Shown piece after piece: positions 34,095 to 46,253 of a stretch of DNA of 64,000 nucleotides. The stretch is from contig JAJHZJ010000579.1 of the NCBI GenBank assembly GCA_023548195.1, positions 216,001 through 280,000 on the forward strand, read 5' to 3'. Under the pieces are notes generated by a model. It did not search any database, was not told the origin of the DNA, and worked only from the letters and a program-made list of their open reading frames with translations. Numbering within the stretch: the first letter of the stretch is position 1; the number at the start of each line of letters is the position of its first letter. A program made the position numbers and the translations under genes. This stretch comes from Bettongia penicillata ogilbyi (taxonomy: Eukaryota > Chordata > Mammalia > Diprotodontia > Potoroidae).

Positions 34095-34685
34095 TATTTT
34101 AATGTGATTAAAGATCTTCTCCATCCATTAATGGGCTTGCCCATTAAGGGGAGTTTGATTAGGGAAGATTTGTGGGAAGACCCAAGCCTTTTGTTAAAGA
34201 GGCACTGGTTCTCAAAGGTTTCAATGCCCTCTGGCTCTAAAAAGGTATAAATACTCTGAGTTGAGGTTTTACTTTGGGGCTTACTGACTGGTAATGTTTG
34301 TTTGGTCAGATTAGGACTCTGGGAAACCACTACAGAGCCTCCTGACTTGGAAAGCCCATGTGTTCCTGCTTCCCTCTCTGGTAACTATGGTCAGACAGTT
34401 GTACCTGTATGTTAATGATCAGGCAGAGGAAGTCATGTCAGTTGATCTTTTGATTTCTGTGTATTTCAGGGTGCTGATTCCCCTGAACTAGGTGAATGAT
34501 ATGTGTACTTGATTAAAGGAATGATATATGTGCTTGATTAAAGTCATTGTTAACCCCTCAAAAGTTTCTTTTCCTTTTTTGAATGCAGATCTAAGAACTT
34601 ATGATAGCAGACCCCCCTGTGTATTACTGCTACTGGGTGCTTACTGTTACAATACATCTCAGATTTGTTCTATAGACAGATAAGG
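34095..34685 (+). mobile_element. Possible solo LTR of an endogenous retrovirus
   Basis: About 590 bp with LTR-like organisation: a TATA-like word (ggtataaatactctgag near 34245), then ttggtcagattaggactctg and gaggaagtcatgtcagttga, repeated tgatatatgtgcttgattaa words near 34495-34545, and an end ttactgttacaatacatctc. It resembles marsupial LTRs I recall. No TSD was found and no retroviral genes are present. Confidence 0.45.
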
Positions 34686-34959
34686 AGGACAAACTGTCCT
34701 TTTATTTGAGGTTCACAAATACAAAGTGAACTTTGGTTGCCAAATCTGAACTTTTCCCCAGTGCAAAGTTATAAGGAAAATCCTATGTAGATAAATATAT
34801 AGAAATATAGAGAGGGAGATTCCAGGTCCATCCTGATGAAATAGTTGATGAAATAGCCACCTAAATATGACTAGATTTCAGGGGATAGTCTTCTATCCTT
34901 CTGTCTCCAAAATACCTTGTTATTTAAGGAAATTCCACAATTACAAATGTATTTCTTTA

Positions 34960-35395
34960 AGATGCCATCTGCATCCAGAGAAGGAACTGATAAATAAAAG
35001 TTTTATTTATATATATATACATATATATATATATGGATTTTTTCATATATATATATACATATATATATGGATTTTTTCATATATATAATATATGTACACA
35101 TACATATATACATATATACCTATATTGTATATTATATATAATATATAGCTATATTTTATATATACATATATAAAAATATATACACACCTATTTGTTTCTA
35201 ATGGAAGGCATTTCTAGGGTGGGGGGGTGAGGGAAGAAAAAAAGGAAACTTACATGATAATTTTGTTGTATGTTTGAAAGAAATGGCAAGTTATAGATGG
35301 TAGATTTATGCTTTCATATACAACCATCATTTTTATTGTACTATGTTATGGAAATACTTGCTTTATTATATAAATTAAAAGTAAATTTTTTAGAA
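34960..35395 (+). mobile_element. L1-like LINE 3' end with an internal AT microsatellite
   Basis: Shows tctgcatccagagaaggaac, then an expanded (TA)n/(ACAT) region with a duplicated tggattttttcatatatata block (35010-35200), then aaggcatttctagggtggg, acttacatgataattttgtt, and the end ttattatataaattaaaagt. The same 3' end occurs at 54480-54840 and 57590-57770. Confidence 0.68.
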
Positions 35396-36034
35396 ATGTA
35401 TTTCTTTGCATTTATAATCCCTCAGTTTCTTAAAACGTAAATACCCTTCAGTGTTAAAATTTATCATTTTTCTTTTGAGGATTTAAAATATAGTTTATCT
35501 CTACAGTGCTATACACATAATAGGTAACTGATAAATATTTTTAAATTTACATACACACTCATATACTTTATATTCTTTTCATTTAGAGATAGAACTGCTG
35601 ACAATTACTAAAAATACTAATACAGTTCTAATGTTACATTTAGAGTAAGACCATTCTGAAACTGGTGGGAACTGAGCAATGGGAAAATGAGGATTGGTTG
35701 GAGAAAGGAAATTTCTGTGCGTTCTGTCTGTGTTAGCATGTGATCATGCCCTCTGGCTGGCAGTTGGCAGGATAAGGAAGAGAAGGGGAAGGTCCCTAGT
35801 TTAGGCATTCACTCATATACTGTCTTAGGTTTGAAAGATAATTTCCTTCCTTGCTCCTCTACTTCATTCTGTGTCTTTTTTTCATAGCCTGGTGAAGTCT
35901 ATGAATCCTATCTTAGGGAAAAAATCATTAATTTTAAAAAATGCTAAATTTCAGAGAGAAGTTAGAGAAAGTAAAGATGTATTTTTTCTTTATTCAAGTT
36001 TACAAACCTCTTGAAATCTGTCCATCAATTCCAA

Positions 36035-36130
36035 ATTGTCAGTAAGCACTTATTAATTGCCTACTATTTGCCAGCCACTGTACTAATCATGGAGGTTGCT
36101 AAAAAAAGACAGGTTAAAGAAGCCCCGCGC
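36035..36130 (-). mobile_element. L2-type LINE 3' end, antisense
   Basis: Shows gtaagcacttattaattgcc, tactatttgccagccactgt and aaaaaagacaggttaaag. Confidence 0.65.
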
Positions 36131-36133
36131 TCG

Positions 36134-36690
36134 ATTAAATCCTTTGGTAATTTTCTTAGTACTATGCGAAATAAGCAATTTAGGTAGTATTGTCATTTTT
36201 ATTATACTGGCTTTGCCCATTCATGAGGAATTAATATTTCCCTTATTGTTAAGATCTGTCAGTTTCTGTAAAGAATATTTGTGGCTGTATTCACATAGTT
36301 CTTACATGTCTTTTTAGATTGCCAAATATTTTATATATTCTATAGGTATTTTGATTGGAATTTCCATTTATGTGTCTTCCTACTAAATTTTGTTGGCAAC
36401 ATAGGGAAAAGCTGAGGCTTTATGTGAGTTTATTTTGCACCCTTTGTTGAAGCTATTATTGAAATTATTTTTTGTTACATCTCTATAGTTTTCTGAATAT
36501 ATAATTATATCATCAGCAAAAAAAGATACATTTCAGCTTCCTCCTTACCTATACCTTTTCCATCCACTTCTTTCCTTGTCCTATTTCTAGGTAGCGTTTC
36601 TCAAATGAGATGTAATAATAATAGTAATGTACATCCTTATTGCAGCTCTGATCTTATTGAAAAGGCTTTTTGTTTACATTTGTAGTATAG
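36134..36690 (-). mobile_element. L1 LINE ORF2 reverse transcriptase fragment, antisense
   Basis: Antisense L1 landmarks in order: cctttggtaattttcttagt, gtcatttttattatactggc, tttgcccattcatgaggaat, aaatattttatatattctat, tatatcatcagcaaaaaaag, gctctgatcttattgaaaag. The sequence breaks near 36690 and continues colinearly at about 38260. Confidence 0.8.
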
Positions 36691-38235
36691 GCTCTGGCCT
36701 TACTTTCCCAAAACCCACTCATATTATCAAGCTGGAGCCCCAGAAAGCAGCTGTTCCCTTGGGAGTCTTGGAGGTAATGCTGAGGGATGAGGGGTGATTT
36801 TCCAGTATGGTCACCAGTCTCTTGATATACTCTCCACTGATTGATTATCAGATTGATATCAACAATTCATCCAGAATTTATTGCCTTTCAGTTTGGAGTA
36901 TTTACTATGCTGCTATTTAAATAAAATGTGCCCTTGCCCAACAAAAACAAAGAAAAAGGAACATACTCTTCCAGAAATTCATATGGAATGTAGGGAAGAG
37001 TTAGCTCTCGTTTAGAGAGCAAAACAGTAGCTAACAAGTCCTGATTAGATGGAAATGATTTTCTTCCTCTGGCACATTCTCATAAAGTTACCTTAGCTAT
37101 ATAAGTTTTGTTGGACATCCGGGGTGGAGACCGTTGTAGAGTCTTGGAGCTAACTATCTTTGCCCCAAAGAGGCTGTGCTCTCTAAAGCTTTTTATCCTC
37201 AACATATCTAGTTTGTCTTGTCTGTTGCTGGTCAAATGTTTTTGATGATAGTGTTATTTGTGGCAGGAGAAATGTGACACTCTTTCTGGATTTACTCTAC
37301 TCCTCAAATTTCAACACTTGCTGCCTTCTGGTAGATACTGGTAGAACTCAAAGTATTCCAAAAACTTGACTCCAAAAGAAGTTTCTGGAATCTTCTATAT
37401 AGCTAGGCCCAGAGGTGTGCCTAATTAGTAAACTTTCAGTTCAGTTACTTTCATCATTTATTATTTCTTCTAATAGATTAGTCTTTCCCAGTTTGATTAA
37501 CTAGGTTACTCACACCTAGTTTATATCCTTAACTGGTTGACTAATTGACTTAATAGAGTTGTCTAGTAAAGGCTCTCAACTATTTTTTTTTTACAACTTC
37601 AATTGATTCTGGAACATAATTTTAAAAAGTTATTCTCATTTGGTATAAGTAACAGGGCTTAGATCATATTACTAGTTAAATTTATTTAAATAGGGTTGAA
37701 TGATTGATAAATTGCTTCCATGAAGTCGGGGTCTTTCTTTGATTGGAGTAGAGTGGGTATAGCCAATATGATATTCATAGCGCCTACATCAGCCATTAAT
37801 CTGTCAGCACAATTCTGAATCGCGAAATATAACAGGCTCTTCACATGGAAGACAGAACCAGAGCATTTATTCAGACACCAGAAAGCCAAATCCATCATAG
37901 TAACAAAGAAATCTATACATAATAATAATGCAGAGGACAATACCAATCCCAAGCCTTCCCCCTGCTAGGCTTCTCACAAACCAGCTCCCTTAAACAAATC
38001 ACAAACAAGCTCTCCCACTCATGCTAGTGACCTGCTTTCTCTCTCTCTCTGTCTGCCTACTCTGACCAATTTCCTCTCAGCTCTGCTCTAGTTCCACCTC
38101 TTCCTGTTCCACCCTTCCTGTTCTGTGTGACTTAGATGTGGATCTATTAATGTATGGCAAAGATCTTACCATTAAGAAGCAAAATTACATTAACAATAAG
38201 TGAAAATGTATTGTCGATACAGTAGACCCTCATCT
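36691..38235 (-). mobile_element. Insertion splitting the L1, with an LTR-like end on the minus strand
   Basis: About 1.55 kb separates two colinear L1 pieces. Minus-strand reading of 38205 down to 37690 looks like an LTR: purine-rich U3 (ggaagggtggaacaggaag), GAGAGAGAGAG, then gtgtctgaataaatgctctg with an AATAAA signal near 37870, and gtcttccatgtgaagagcct after it. The remaining 1 kb (36691-37690) is unrecognised and no retroviral gene was found in it. No clean TSD was seen. Confidence 0.5.
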
Positions 38236-38405
38236 TTATATCTCTATTATATATAATCTTAACTCTTGGTTACAGATAAATATAATATTCCACATGAAGG
38301 AAAGGCCTATTTATTACTATGCTTTTTAGTGCCTTTGACAGAAATTTGTGTTGTACTTTGTCAAAAGCTTTTTCTTCATATATAAACCTTTTCTTTTATT
38401 TCCCT
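38236..38405 (-). mobile_element. L1 LINE ORF2 fragment, continuation
   Basis: Shows tttttagtgcctttgacaga, gttgtactttgtcaaaagct and ttttcttcatatataaac, the antisense L1 block that normally follows the 36134-36690 segment. Confidence 0.75.
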
Positions 38406-38639
38406 GTCCCCACCTCTTTTTGTATTGAATTTAACATATTTCTATGCCAAACAGTGTATATGAATGTTTAAAACTCCTTTGCTTCATATGAGTGAAGTTC
38501 ATGTGAGATTTATTTTCCGACTCCTTCCTCCATGTTTCTATACTCCCTTTGTAAATTTGATTGTGAAAAATAAGTTCTTTCTTCCCTAGTTTACTCATTT
38601 CCCCCTTTTTTTTAAATTCCCTTTCTAAACCCTGAAGAT

Positions 38640-39690
38640 ATTAAAGTTCTGTTTCATTGTATTTATGTTTCCAGGTTTCTCTTCATTATGGTATTTGCAT
38701 TTCACATTTTCATATCAGCTCTGGTCTTTTCATCAGAAATTCTTGAACATCTTCTCTTCTTTATATGTGGTCCTTTTCCCCCTGTGGGATTATGATCAGT
38801 TTTTCAGGGCAAGTTGTTTTTGATTGTAAGCCTTCAGCTATCTTCTCTGAAATATATATTCCCAGATATCTCCATTAAAGTGATTGTTACCAAATTCTGT
38901 GGGATACTGATTGTGGTCTCTTGGTAGTTAAACTTCCTTCTGACTACTTCAAAATTCCTTTTCTTCTTTCTTTTGGGAGATCTGAATGTTGGCTATGTAT
39001 CTGACATTACCAGAAGTTTTAATTTTGAATTTATTTTTGGGAGGTGATTGGCGGATTCTTGCTGTTATTTGCCGTGTCCTTTGGTTCTAGTAGATTTGGG
39101 TATTTTTCATTTATGTTTTCTTGAAAGATGGCATCTATATTTTCCTTTTGCTGATTAATTCTTATATTCTTAAATTAAATTTTCTTGACCTTTTTTCTAG
39201 GTCAGTTTTTTAAAAATTATACCTTTCATTTGCTTCTTCTATTCTTTCAGCTTTTTGATTTTGTTCTAATATTCCTTTTTGTTTCATGGAGTAATTAATT
39301 TCAGGGAGTTTTTTCTTTCTATGAAGCTGCAACTTTTTGGTAGAAAGCTCTTCATTTTCCTTCCATATCTTTTCCTCATATCTTTCATTTCTTCTATAAT
39401 CTTTTGCTTAATTTCTTCTAGATTCTCTTTTAATCATTGAATTCAAGCAGTTTTCTTCTCAGGCTCTACTGGATGATCAAACAAACATTTGTTTGATCTT
39501 AACCCAGTTTTTCAAATTTTTTGCTTTTATATTTAACTTCCCTTCTTTGCTCAGTATTTTGGCAAGCTTCAGTGTTCCAGGTGAAAGTTTTGTATTGGGC
39601 TGCCTCTGAATGTAATCTTACATCCCTCTTGAGATTTCCATGTGATTCCCCTTAGAAAGGGGAGAAGGGAACGATTATCTAATATTAGGG
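38640..39690 (-). mobile_element. L1/half-L1 ORF1 region, antisense
   Basis: Antisense ORF1 landmarks: tgtgggatactgattgtggt, gggaggtgattggcggattc, ttggttctagtagatttggg, tttcttgaaagatggcatct, taggtcagttttttaaaaat, then pyrimidine-rich coiled-coil region. The order matches the ORF1 of the half-L1 at 29694 in reverse. Too decayed for open frames. Confidence 0.6.
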
Positions 39691-39696
39691 GAATAT

Positions 39697-39940
39697 TAGG
39701 GAGTAATTATTTAATAAACATCTATCATATGCCAGGTATTATGCTACATACACATATCTCATTTGAGGCTCACAACAACCCTGCTGTTATTATCCCCATT
39801 TACAGATGAGGAAACTGAGACAGATGGAAGCTGAATGATTTGCTCAGAATCACTCAACTGGTCAACGTGGTCAGATTTGAACTCAGTTCTTCCTAATTCC
39901 AGGCCCAGCTTTTGATCTACTGTGCTATCTAATTGCCTCA
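39697..39940 (-). repeat. MIR/THER-type SINE, antisense
   Basis: Landmarks: aaacatctatcatatgccag, ctcacaacaaccctgctgtt, ccatttacagatgaggaaac, gaactcagttcttcctaatt. Confidence 0.88.
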
Positions 39941-41130
39941 GGGATCTGAGTAGTCTGGGTATTCCCAGATTCCTGATAGGAATCTAGGTGTTTTTTCCCT
40001 CCTAGCAGGGCTACCTTAATCAAGATACTATATAGTCTCTATCCCTGCTATGCTTTCTTGATTAGGCCTCTAGCTGATATCACCTTCTTTTCAACACCAT
40101 TTTCATTGTTGAATCTTAGTGGAGAGCAGTGCCTAGAATTGTGTCAGTTATTTATGGCTAATAGGCACCATTTAGAATTCTAATGCATAATCAACATCAG
40201 GTGTTTTTTTTTAAGAGAGTCTAAATATTATCTTCACTTTTCTTTTCTAAAAACCTGGAAACTTGATAAATCACTTAAGAAAAAGGATTTGTACCTAATA
40301 TAATTTTTATGAGACACCTACACTCAGTTTGTAAGATAGAAAATTTTACTTCAAAGCAGTTCCATTGCATTCCATTTTTAGGGTTGCATAACACCAATGA
40401 GAAATTATAAAATGCTGTGATAACTGTTCCTCTTTTCTCTTTTTAATTGAAAGATCAAGTATTCACATAGTGAGCTTTCTGCCACATTCAGTCAGCATGG
40501 TAACCTTAGGGGGAACAAAACCCCAGCTGATATTCATGTTACTTACTTTACTCTATAAAAATAAATAAATACATTTGAAGCATTTGTAGTTACCCTGCAG
40601 GCTATTTTTATGATGCATTAAGACATTATTGTTTATTTTTCCAGTAAACAGAATTCTAGAGTGTAAATAGGAATGTCTAGTATTAAATTGGTATTGAATT
40701 ATACTTGTATTGGATTTCCTCAATTATATATGACAACCTATTGAACGCTGAAGATATTTGCTTCAACATAATCTGATGATAAGGCATATAGATATGGGCA
40801 AGTTGAATTTAGCTTCTCAGTGAAAATTAGACATTTTTATAGAATTTTAACATTGGAAAAAAAGAAAGGTGATCAACTTCAGAATATGAATTTAAATCCA
40901 CTATGTGTAGGAGGACACACTTATGGATTATCAGTCAATATTCTTCAAATTTCCTGAGTGTTTCTGCTTATTTAGTGTTTACAAGAGATTAATAGGCAAA
41001 TAGAAATAAATGAAAATCTTGAAATTTCAGAGGGGTGTTTTCTGCATCTCATATCAATGATGCCAATATAGTTAACTGTTAGATAGCTCTACTGTTAACA
41101 ATTGTGTTGCCTCTGAAAAATAGTTTTTCA
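39941..41130. other. Intron, no firmly recognised feature
   Basis: About 1.2 kb. Its first 200 bp could be L1 5' UTR belonging to the 38640-39690 copy. Confidence 0.45.
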
Positions 41131-41134
41131 AATA

Positions 41135-42240
41135 TTGAATCTACCCTACATTTCTGATATAAAGACAATCTGATCATGATGTATAATATTTGTAATATAT
41201 TATAATCTCATATCATGTGTATGTATATATACATGTTACATATATATTGCTAATATTTTACTTGAAATTTTGTGTCAGTGTTTATCAGGGATATTAGTCT
41301 GTAGTTTTCTTTCTTTGACTCCTGTTTTGGAACAAAGACCACATTTTTATAGGAGAAGGAATTTGATAAGCTCTCTTTTTTCTAATTTTTCAAATATTTT
41401 ATGTAATGTTCGCATTGTTCTTGAAATGATTGAATTTCCTTGTAAGTTCATCTGTTTACAAATTCCTCTGACCCTCTTTTGGGGTTTCTTCAATTTCTTT
41501 TCCTGAGATTGGTTTATTTTCTATTTCCTATTTTATGAATCAGGGTATTACATCTATTAACAAATATTCATTCATTTCTTTTACAGTGAATTTTAATGGC
41601 ACATTACTGGACAAAATAGTTTTTTTCATAATTTCCTTTACTTCTTCATTCATTGTGAATTCTCTTAATTTTAATGATGCAATTATGCTTTTCTCATTTC
41701 TTTTTAAAAGCAAATAAGTTAATGTTTTAAATCCATTTCCTCCTTTTAAAACAGTACCCTAGTTTTCATTACTAATTCAATGTTTTTTGTAGTTTTGTAA
41801 ATTTGTTCTTTGAATTGGGTTTTCTATTTTGATATTTAATTGGAGTTCAATATTTATTGTTTTTCTTGGCTGCATGCCTTATTCAGTGAGCTATCATTGC
41901 TTTCTTTTTATGATGAAAGTGTTGAAATAAACACCTTCCTAAGATAATTACTTTAGCTGCATTCTAAAAAGCTTAAGTCGATGTCTCATTGTCATTATCT
42001 TTAATGAAAGTATCTATTCTTTCTGTGTTTTGCTAGCTGACCCTTAAATACTTTAGAATTAAGTTTTATATTATCATTTGGTATTTTTTCATATTTATAA
42101 GGTTGCTATTGTATAAATTTTGGTTCTGCAAATTTCACTCTGCTTTGTTTCACTAAAGTCTTCCCAATTTCTCTAAAATTGTTTCTTAATGTCTGTCTTA
42201 CAGCACACTGGCATTCCACTACATTTATGTAAAACATTAT
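41135..42240 (-). mobile_element. L1 LINE ORF2 fragment, antisense
   Basis: Antisense L1 landmarks: gatataaagacaatctgatc, gtttatcagggatattagtc, ttttataggagaaggaattt, aatttccttgtaagttcatc, tatttaattggagttcaata, cttggctgcatgccttattc. It is colinear with the L1 pieces ending at 38405, so it may be the 5' part of the same insertion. Confidence 0.78.
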
Positions 42241-42414
42241 TTGTGTTCATCCTCTAATAGGCAGGCAGTCGGTTAATTACTAGTTCTTTGCTCCTACAAA
42301 AAAAGATATGACATAAATATTTTTGTACATATGAGAAATTTTTCTCTGTCTTTTACCTCTAAGATGAGAGAATTAATCATGCTAATGCTGACTCAGACAG
42401 TATTCATGTTTTAG

Positions 42415-42655
42415 GAGGAAGGGAATATGCATTTATATAGCACCTACTATGTGCCAGGCATTGTGATAAGCATTTTAAAAAAATTATCTCATTTTATCCT
42501 TATTAGAATCTTGCAAGATTTATGTTATTATTATCCCCTTTTTATAGCTGAGTAAACTGAAGCAGAGATTAAGTGACTTATCCAGGTTCACATCCAATTT
42601 GAAATCAGTTCTTCCTGATTCAAGGCCCAGTGTTTTATCCCCTGTTACACCAAAT
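42415..42655 (-). repeat. MIR-type SINE, antisense
   Basis: Landmarks: tatatagcacctactatgtg, ccaggcattgtgataagcat, gcagagattaagtgacttat, ccaggttcacatcc. Confidence 0.88.
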
Positions 42656-42659
42656 ACCT

Positions 42660-43130
42660 CTACACAGTTTAGGACCTTTAAATACATAGTCCCAAATTCC
42701 TTTCCAGAGGGACTGAGTGTGCCTATTTACAGCTTCATTGGCAGTATATCAATATACTTAATTTTTTCACTGTTCCTTTAACATCATTTTCCTTTTTTGT
42801 CAACTTTCCCATTCTGATGGTTTTGAGGTAGCACCCCAAATCTACTTTAATTTTTGTTTCTTTAAAATCTAATAATTTAGAGCATTTTTTCATATGGCTA
42901 TAGATAATTTCAATTTCATCTCTTAAGAACTGCCTCTCCTTATCCTTTGACCATTTCTCAGTTGAACAATGGCTTTTATTCTTAAAAATTTGAATATATA
43001 TATGTATATATATATATGTCTTAGAATTAAAATATTTATCAGAGAAACTTGATGCAAAAATTTTACACATAGTTTACTGGTTCCCTTCAAATCTTAGCTG
43101 CACTGGATTTGTTTGTGTAAAACTTTTAAA
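42660..43130 (-). mobile_element. L1 LINE ORF2 C-terminal/3' region, antisense
   Basis: Homologous to 50470-50930: ttttgtcaactttcccattc, tgatggttttgaggtagcac, agcattttttcatatggcta, cctttgaccatttctcagtt, gctgcactggatttgtttgt. Contains an AT microsatellite near 42995-43018. Confidence 0.78.
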
Positions 43131-43254
43131 ATTTTATAGATTTCTCTCTATTATAGACATTTATGTTTTTTCCTCTCTTTGATCCTCCTCCATCTCTTTA
43201 CATAGAAGAGCGGCTATGAAAAAGGAATGTATTTGGTATTAACATCTTAGGACA

Positions 43255-43375
43255 GGCAGGCAACAAGCATTTAGGTGCCTATTATGTAGCAGACTGTGAT
43301 GAATATTGGGGATACAAATACAAGCAAAAAGAAAGAATCCCTACCTTCAGGGTGCTTATACTCCAAAGTGGGTTG
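43255..43375 (-). mobile_element. L2-type LINE 3' end, antisense
   Basis: Shows gcatttaggtgcctattatg, attggggatacaaatacaag and cctaccttcagggtgcttat. Confidence 0.75.
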
Positions 43376-43384
43376 GTGGTAGAC

Positions 43385-43742
43385 AATACACACTGGAAAA
43401 TAAAATGGCAAACTACTCCAGTACCTCTTCCAAGAAAACTTCATGGACACTATTGGCATATTATGGTCCATAGGATTATGGAGTTGGATATGAGGGAGTA
43501 ACTGAACAACAGAAAACACACAGATGGAGTTGAAAAGTCTGAGGCCAAGGTCTCCCATTGCATCCTGGGCCATCTCCAGTCATCATGTTGAATATCTGGT
43601 CACTGGATCCAGATGACTCAGGAGGAGAAAGTGAGGGTGGTGACTTTGTATAGCTCTCCTTCACTCAAAACAAAGTCAAGTGCAAGTCATGTCATCATTT
43701 CTCTGATGACATGGTCTTTTTTGAAAATGAAGGATTAACACA
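43385..43742 (+). repeat. Two joined marsupial SINE 3' parts
   Basis: 43385-43500 is a core-SINE tail (aatggcaaactactccagta, cttccaagaaaacttcatgg, gtaactgaacaacag). 43520-43742 is an RTE-type SINE tail (gcatcctgggccatctccag, ctggtcactggatccagatg, aaacaaagtcaagtgcaagt). Confidence 0.8.
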
Positions 43743-43899
43743 ACCTGTGAGTAGACTGAGCTGCCTGAATGGGGACCCAATTAGTTGGATAACTCAGCTC
43801 ATTTTCTCTCTTCTGTTTCCCTTTCCCCTTCCCTCTCTCCAAAGGAAGGTAAATTTGGATGGTCAGAGGATGCCCAGTTAACTTATGCTTTACTGGTTA

Positions 43900-43913
43900 G
43901 ATTTCTTTCTTTT

Positions 43914-43984
<71 letters not shown>

Positions 43985-44114
43985 CTCTTTCCTTTCTCTC
44001 TCTTTCTTTCTTTCTTTCTTTCTCTCTTTCTTTCTCTCTTTCTTTTTTCCTTTCTTTCCTTTCTCTCTCTTTCTTCCTTCCTTTCTTTCTCTCTTTCTTT
44101 CTTTCTTTCTTTTT

Positions 44115-44178
<64 letters not shown>

Positions 44179-44179
44179 A
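43900..44179 (+). repeat. (CTTT)n polypyrimidine microsatellite
   Basis: About 280 bp of CTTT units with CTCT interruptions. It is open in several frames on both strands, giving FLSFLS or KERKER artefacts. Confidence 0.97.
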
Positions 44180-44413
44180 TATACAAACAAGTTATAGACA
44201 GAATGAACTGGGATAGAGGAAAGGCAATAAAATGAAGACACATCATCCTGTAGAAGGAGAGATTCTGACTGGGACTTTTAAAAAGCTAGGCAAGCCAGAA
44301 GGAGTTTATATTTCTCTCTCTGCCATTTTGACTGCTCCATTTTCTTTTACTTTTAAACCCCTCTCCAAATTTAATGTTTGTATGTTGTGTGACTAATCCT
44401 ATCCTAGATATAC

Positions 44414-44630
44414 TGTTCAGTTGTTTTTCATTCATGTCTAAAGATTTGTGACCCCATTTGGGATTTTCTTGGCAAAGCTACTGGAATAATTTGCCATTTT
44501 CTTCTCCAACTCATTTTACAGATGTGAAAACTGAGGTAAATGAGGTCTAGTGTAAAACAGCTAAGTTAGATTTCAACTCAGGAAGATGAGTCTTCTTGAC
44601 TCTCAGCATTGTGCTGCCTAGCTGCCCCTA
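44414..44630 (-). repeat. tRNA-core marsupial SINE, antisense
   Basis: Shows ttcagttgtttttcattcat, ggattttcttggcaaagcta, tgccattttcttctccaact, aggaagatgagtcttcttga and the end attgtgctgcctagctgccc. Confidence 0.86.
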
Positions 44631-44899
44631 GATCTCTCCATTTTATTCCCTTCTTTTATCTCTTCCTATTTTCCTACTGAGTTGATATATAGGTTGGCCA
44701 CACTTGTGTTGTTTTCTGCTTACTTTTAATCATTTCAAATAAAAGTGAGCTTCCTCTTACTGTCCCCTATCCACATTTTTGTCCTAACTTCTCACTCATA
44801 TAAACTTCTATTTGTATAATCAATTAATAATTTCCCGTTTCTCCCATCTTGTTCCATCCTTGCCTCACCCTTTCCTTTCTTCTTTTAAAATCATTAAAA

Positions 44900-45780
44900 A
44901 TGTCAGTAGTCATTGCAAGGTTTTCTACCTTATTCGGCTTCCTCAGTTATCTCCGATGGTATTACCGCTCTTGGGGAATATGCCTATCATTCCCATCCAC
45001 CACACCATGAGAATGCAAACATTTCATCTTCATGAGTATTTGCTGACTGCTCATTTGTTTTTGCTCTTTAAAATTTCTTTTTATTCTGATGCTTCAGTTT
45101 TAAAGGTTTTACTCAGCTGTTTCTTTCCATAGAAAAGACCCCTTTTCCCTATTCCCATCCTGTATGTACAATATATTATTTTTTTTTAAATAAGCTATCT
45201 TTGGTCATAATCCCCTATCTTCTGCCTCTTGGAATATTGCATTCTGTGCTCTCTACTTCTGTAAGGTTGTAGCTGCTAAATTTTATGGGAGCTTGACTCT
45301 TAGTCCTCTCAGCACTTGAACTCTTTCTGGATGCTTTATAATAGTTTTCTCAAAACTCTGGATTTTGGATATGACATTCGTAGAAGTTTTCATTCTTTTT
45401 GCAGATACAGCCAGTGTATTCTTTGTGTTCTGAGCCTGCAGTTGAATCATTTTTTCTGTATCTATGGGGCCAGAGGCATATATATGTGGTTGTTGCTCAC
45501 TTTTGTGCATCTTTTAAAAGTTTGTTTTTCCAAAGTCACGGAACTCTTCAGCTCTATGCACGGGTCCCTTTCTCAGTTCATACTATATCTGCTACCTTGC
45601 TACCTAGTATAGGAGTGATAGAGTTGCCAGCTGGTATTTTCTGGTGCCCTGTTCAATGTCAGGCTTACCTATGCCTGCTAGGTCTAACACCACTTCTTGC
45701 CCTAGAATCTAGCCATTTCTGAATGTCTTCATGGCAGCTGAGGTCACCTTTGATTTATTTTTTTTTCATAAAGACCTCAG
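44900..45780 (-). mobile_element. L1/half-L1 5' half (ORF1 and 5' UTR), antisense, degenerate
   Basis: Shows tgcctcttggaatattgcat, gttgtagctgctaaatttta, ggatatgacattcgtagaag, then GC-richer sequence to gcagctgaggtcacctttg, in the order expected for ORF1 C-terminus to 5' UTR read backwards. Confidence 0.5.
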
Positions 45781-45999
45781 AATAAGTTATATTCTCATAT
45801 TTTGGCAGCTGAAAGCATGTCAAAGTGCAATTTGTGAGAAGTATCCCCTTATACCCTCCAATAACTGAATAATTTTGATCTCTTACAGGTTTTATACACA
45901 TTTTACGCTTTCAGTTTGTGGACATACTCTGCATTATGTGATATCTTTTAGGTCTAAGAGATACTGAATCAGTTTAGTGACAATTTTCCTGCAATAAGC

Positions 46000-46242
46000 A
46001 TTTAGTAATCACACATAAGGCATTGTACTAGGCACTTGAGGGATATTAAGATCTAAAGAAAAACCTTTTAAATCTCAGAGAACTTACATTATACTGGAGG
46101 AATTGTGGTTGCAGAATAGAACATATTCAGAAAGAGGTAAATCCAAGATCATTCGAGGATGAAGAACACACTAATAACTGAGGTGATCAGGAAGGGATTC
46201 CTATAGGAGGTGATGCCTGAGGAATGCCTTGCAGGAAGGCTT
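46000..46242 (-). mobile_element. L2-type LINE 3' end, antisense
   Basis: Shows cattgtactaggcacttgag, aatctcagagaacttacatt, ggaagggattcctataggag and tgatgcctgaggaatgcctt. Confidence 0.68.
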
Positions 46243-46253
46243 AAATTACTAAG

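Noticed and set aside
37686..37952. An 88-codon minus-strand frame as a retroviral gene
   Set aside because: It falls on the LTR-like U5/R region with the AATAAA signal and shows no gag, pol or env motifs.
43785..44246. Open frames of 114-143 codons rich in FLS or KER
   Set aside because: They are translations of the (CTTT)n microsatellite, open in several frames at once.
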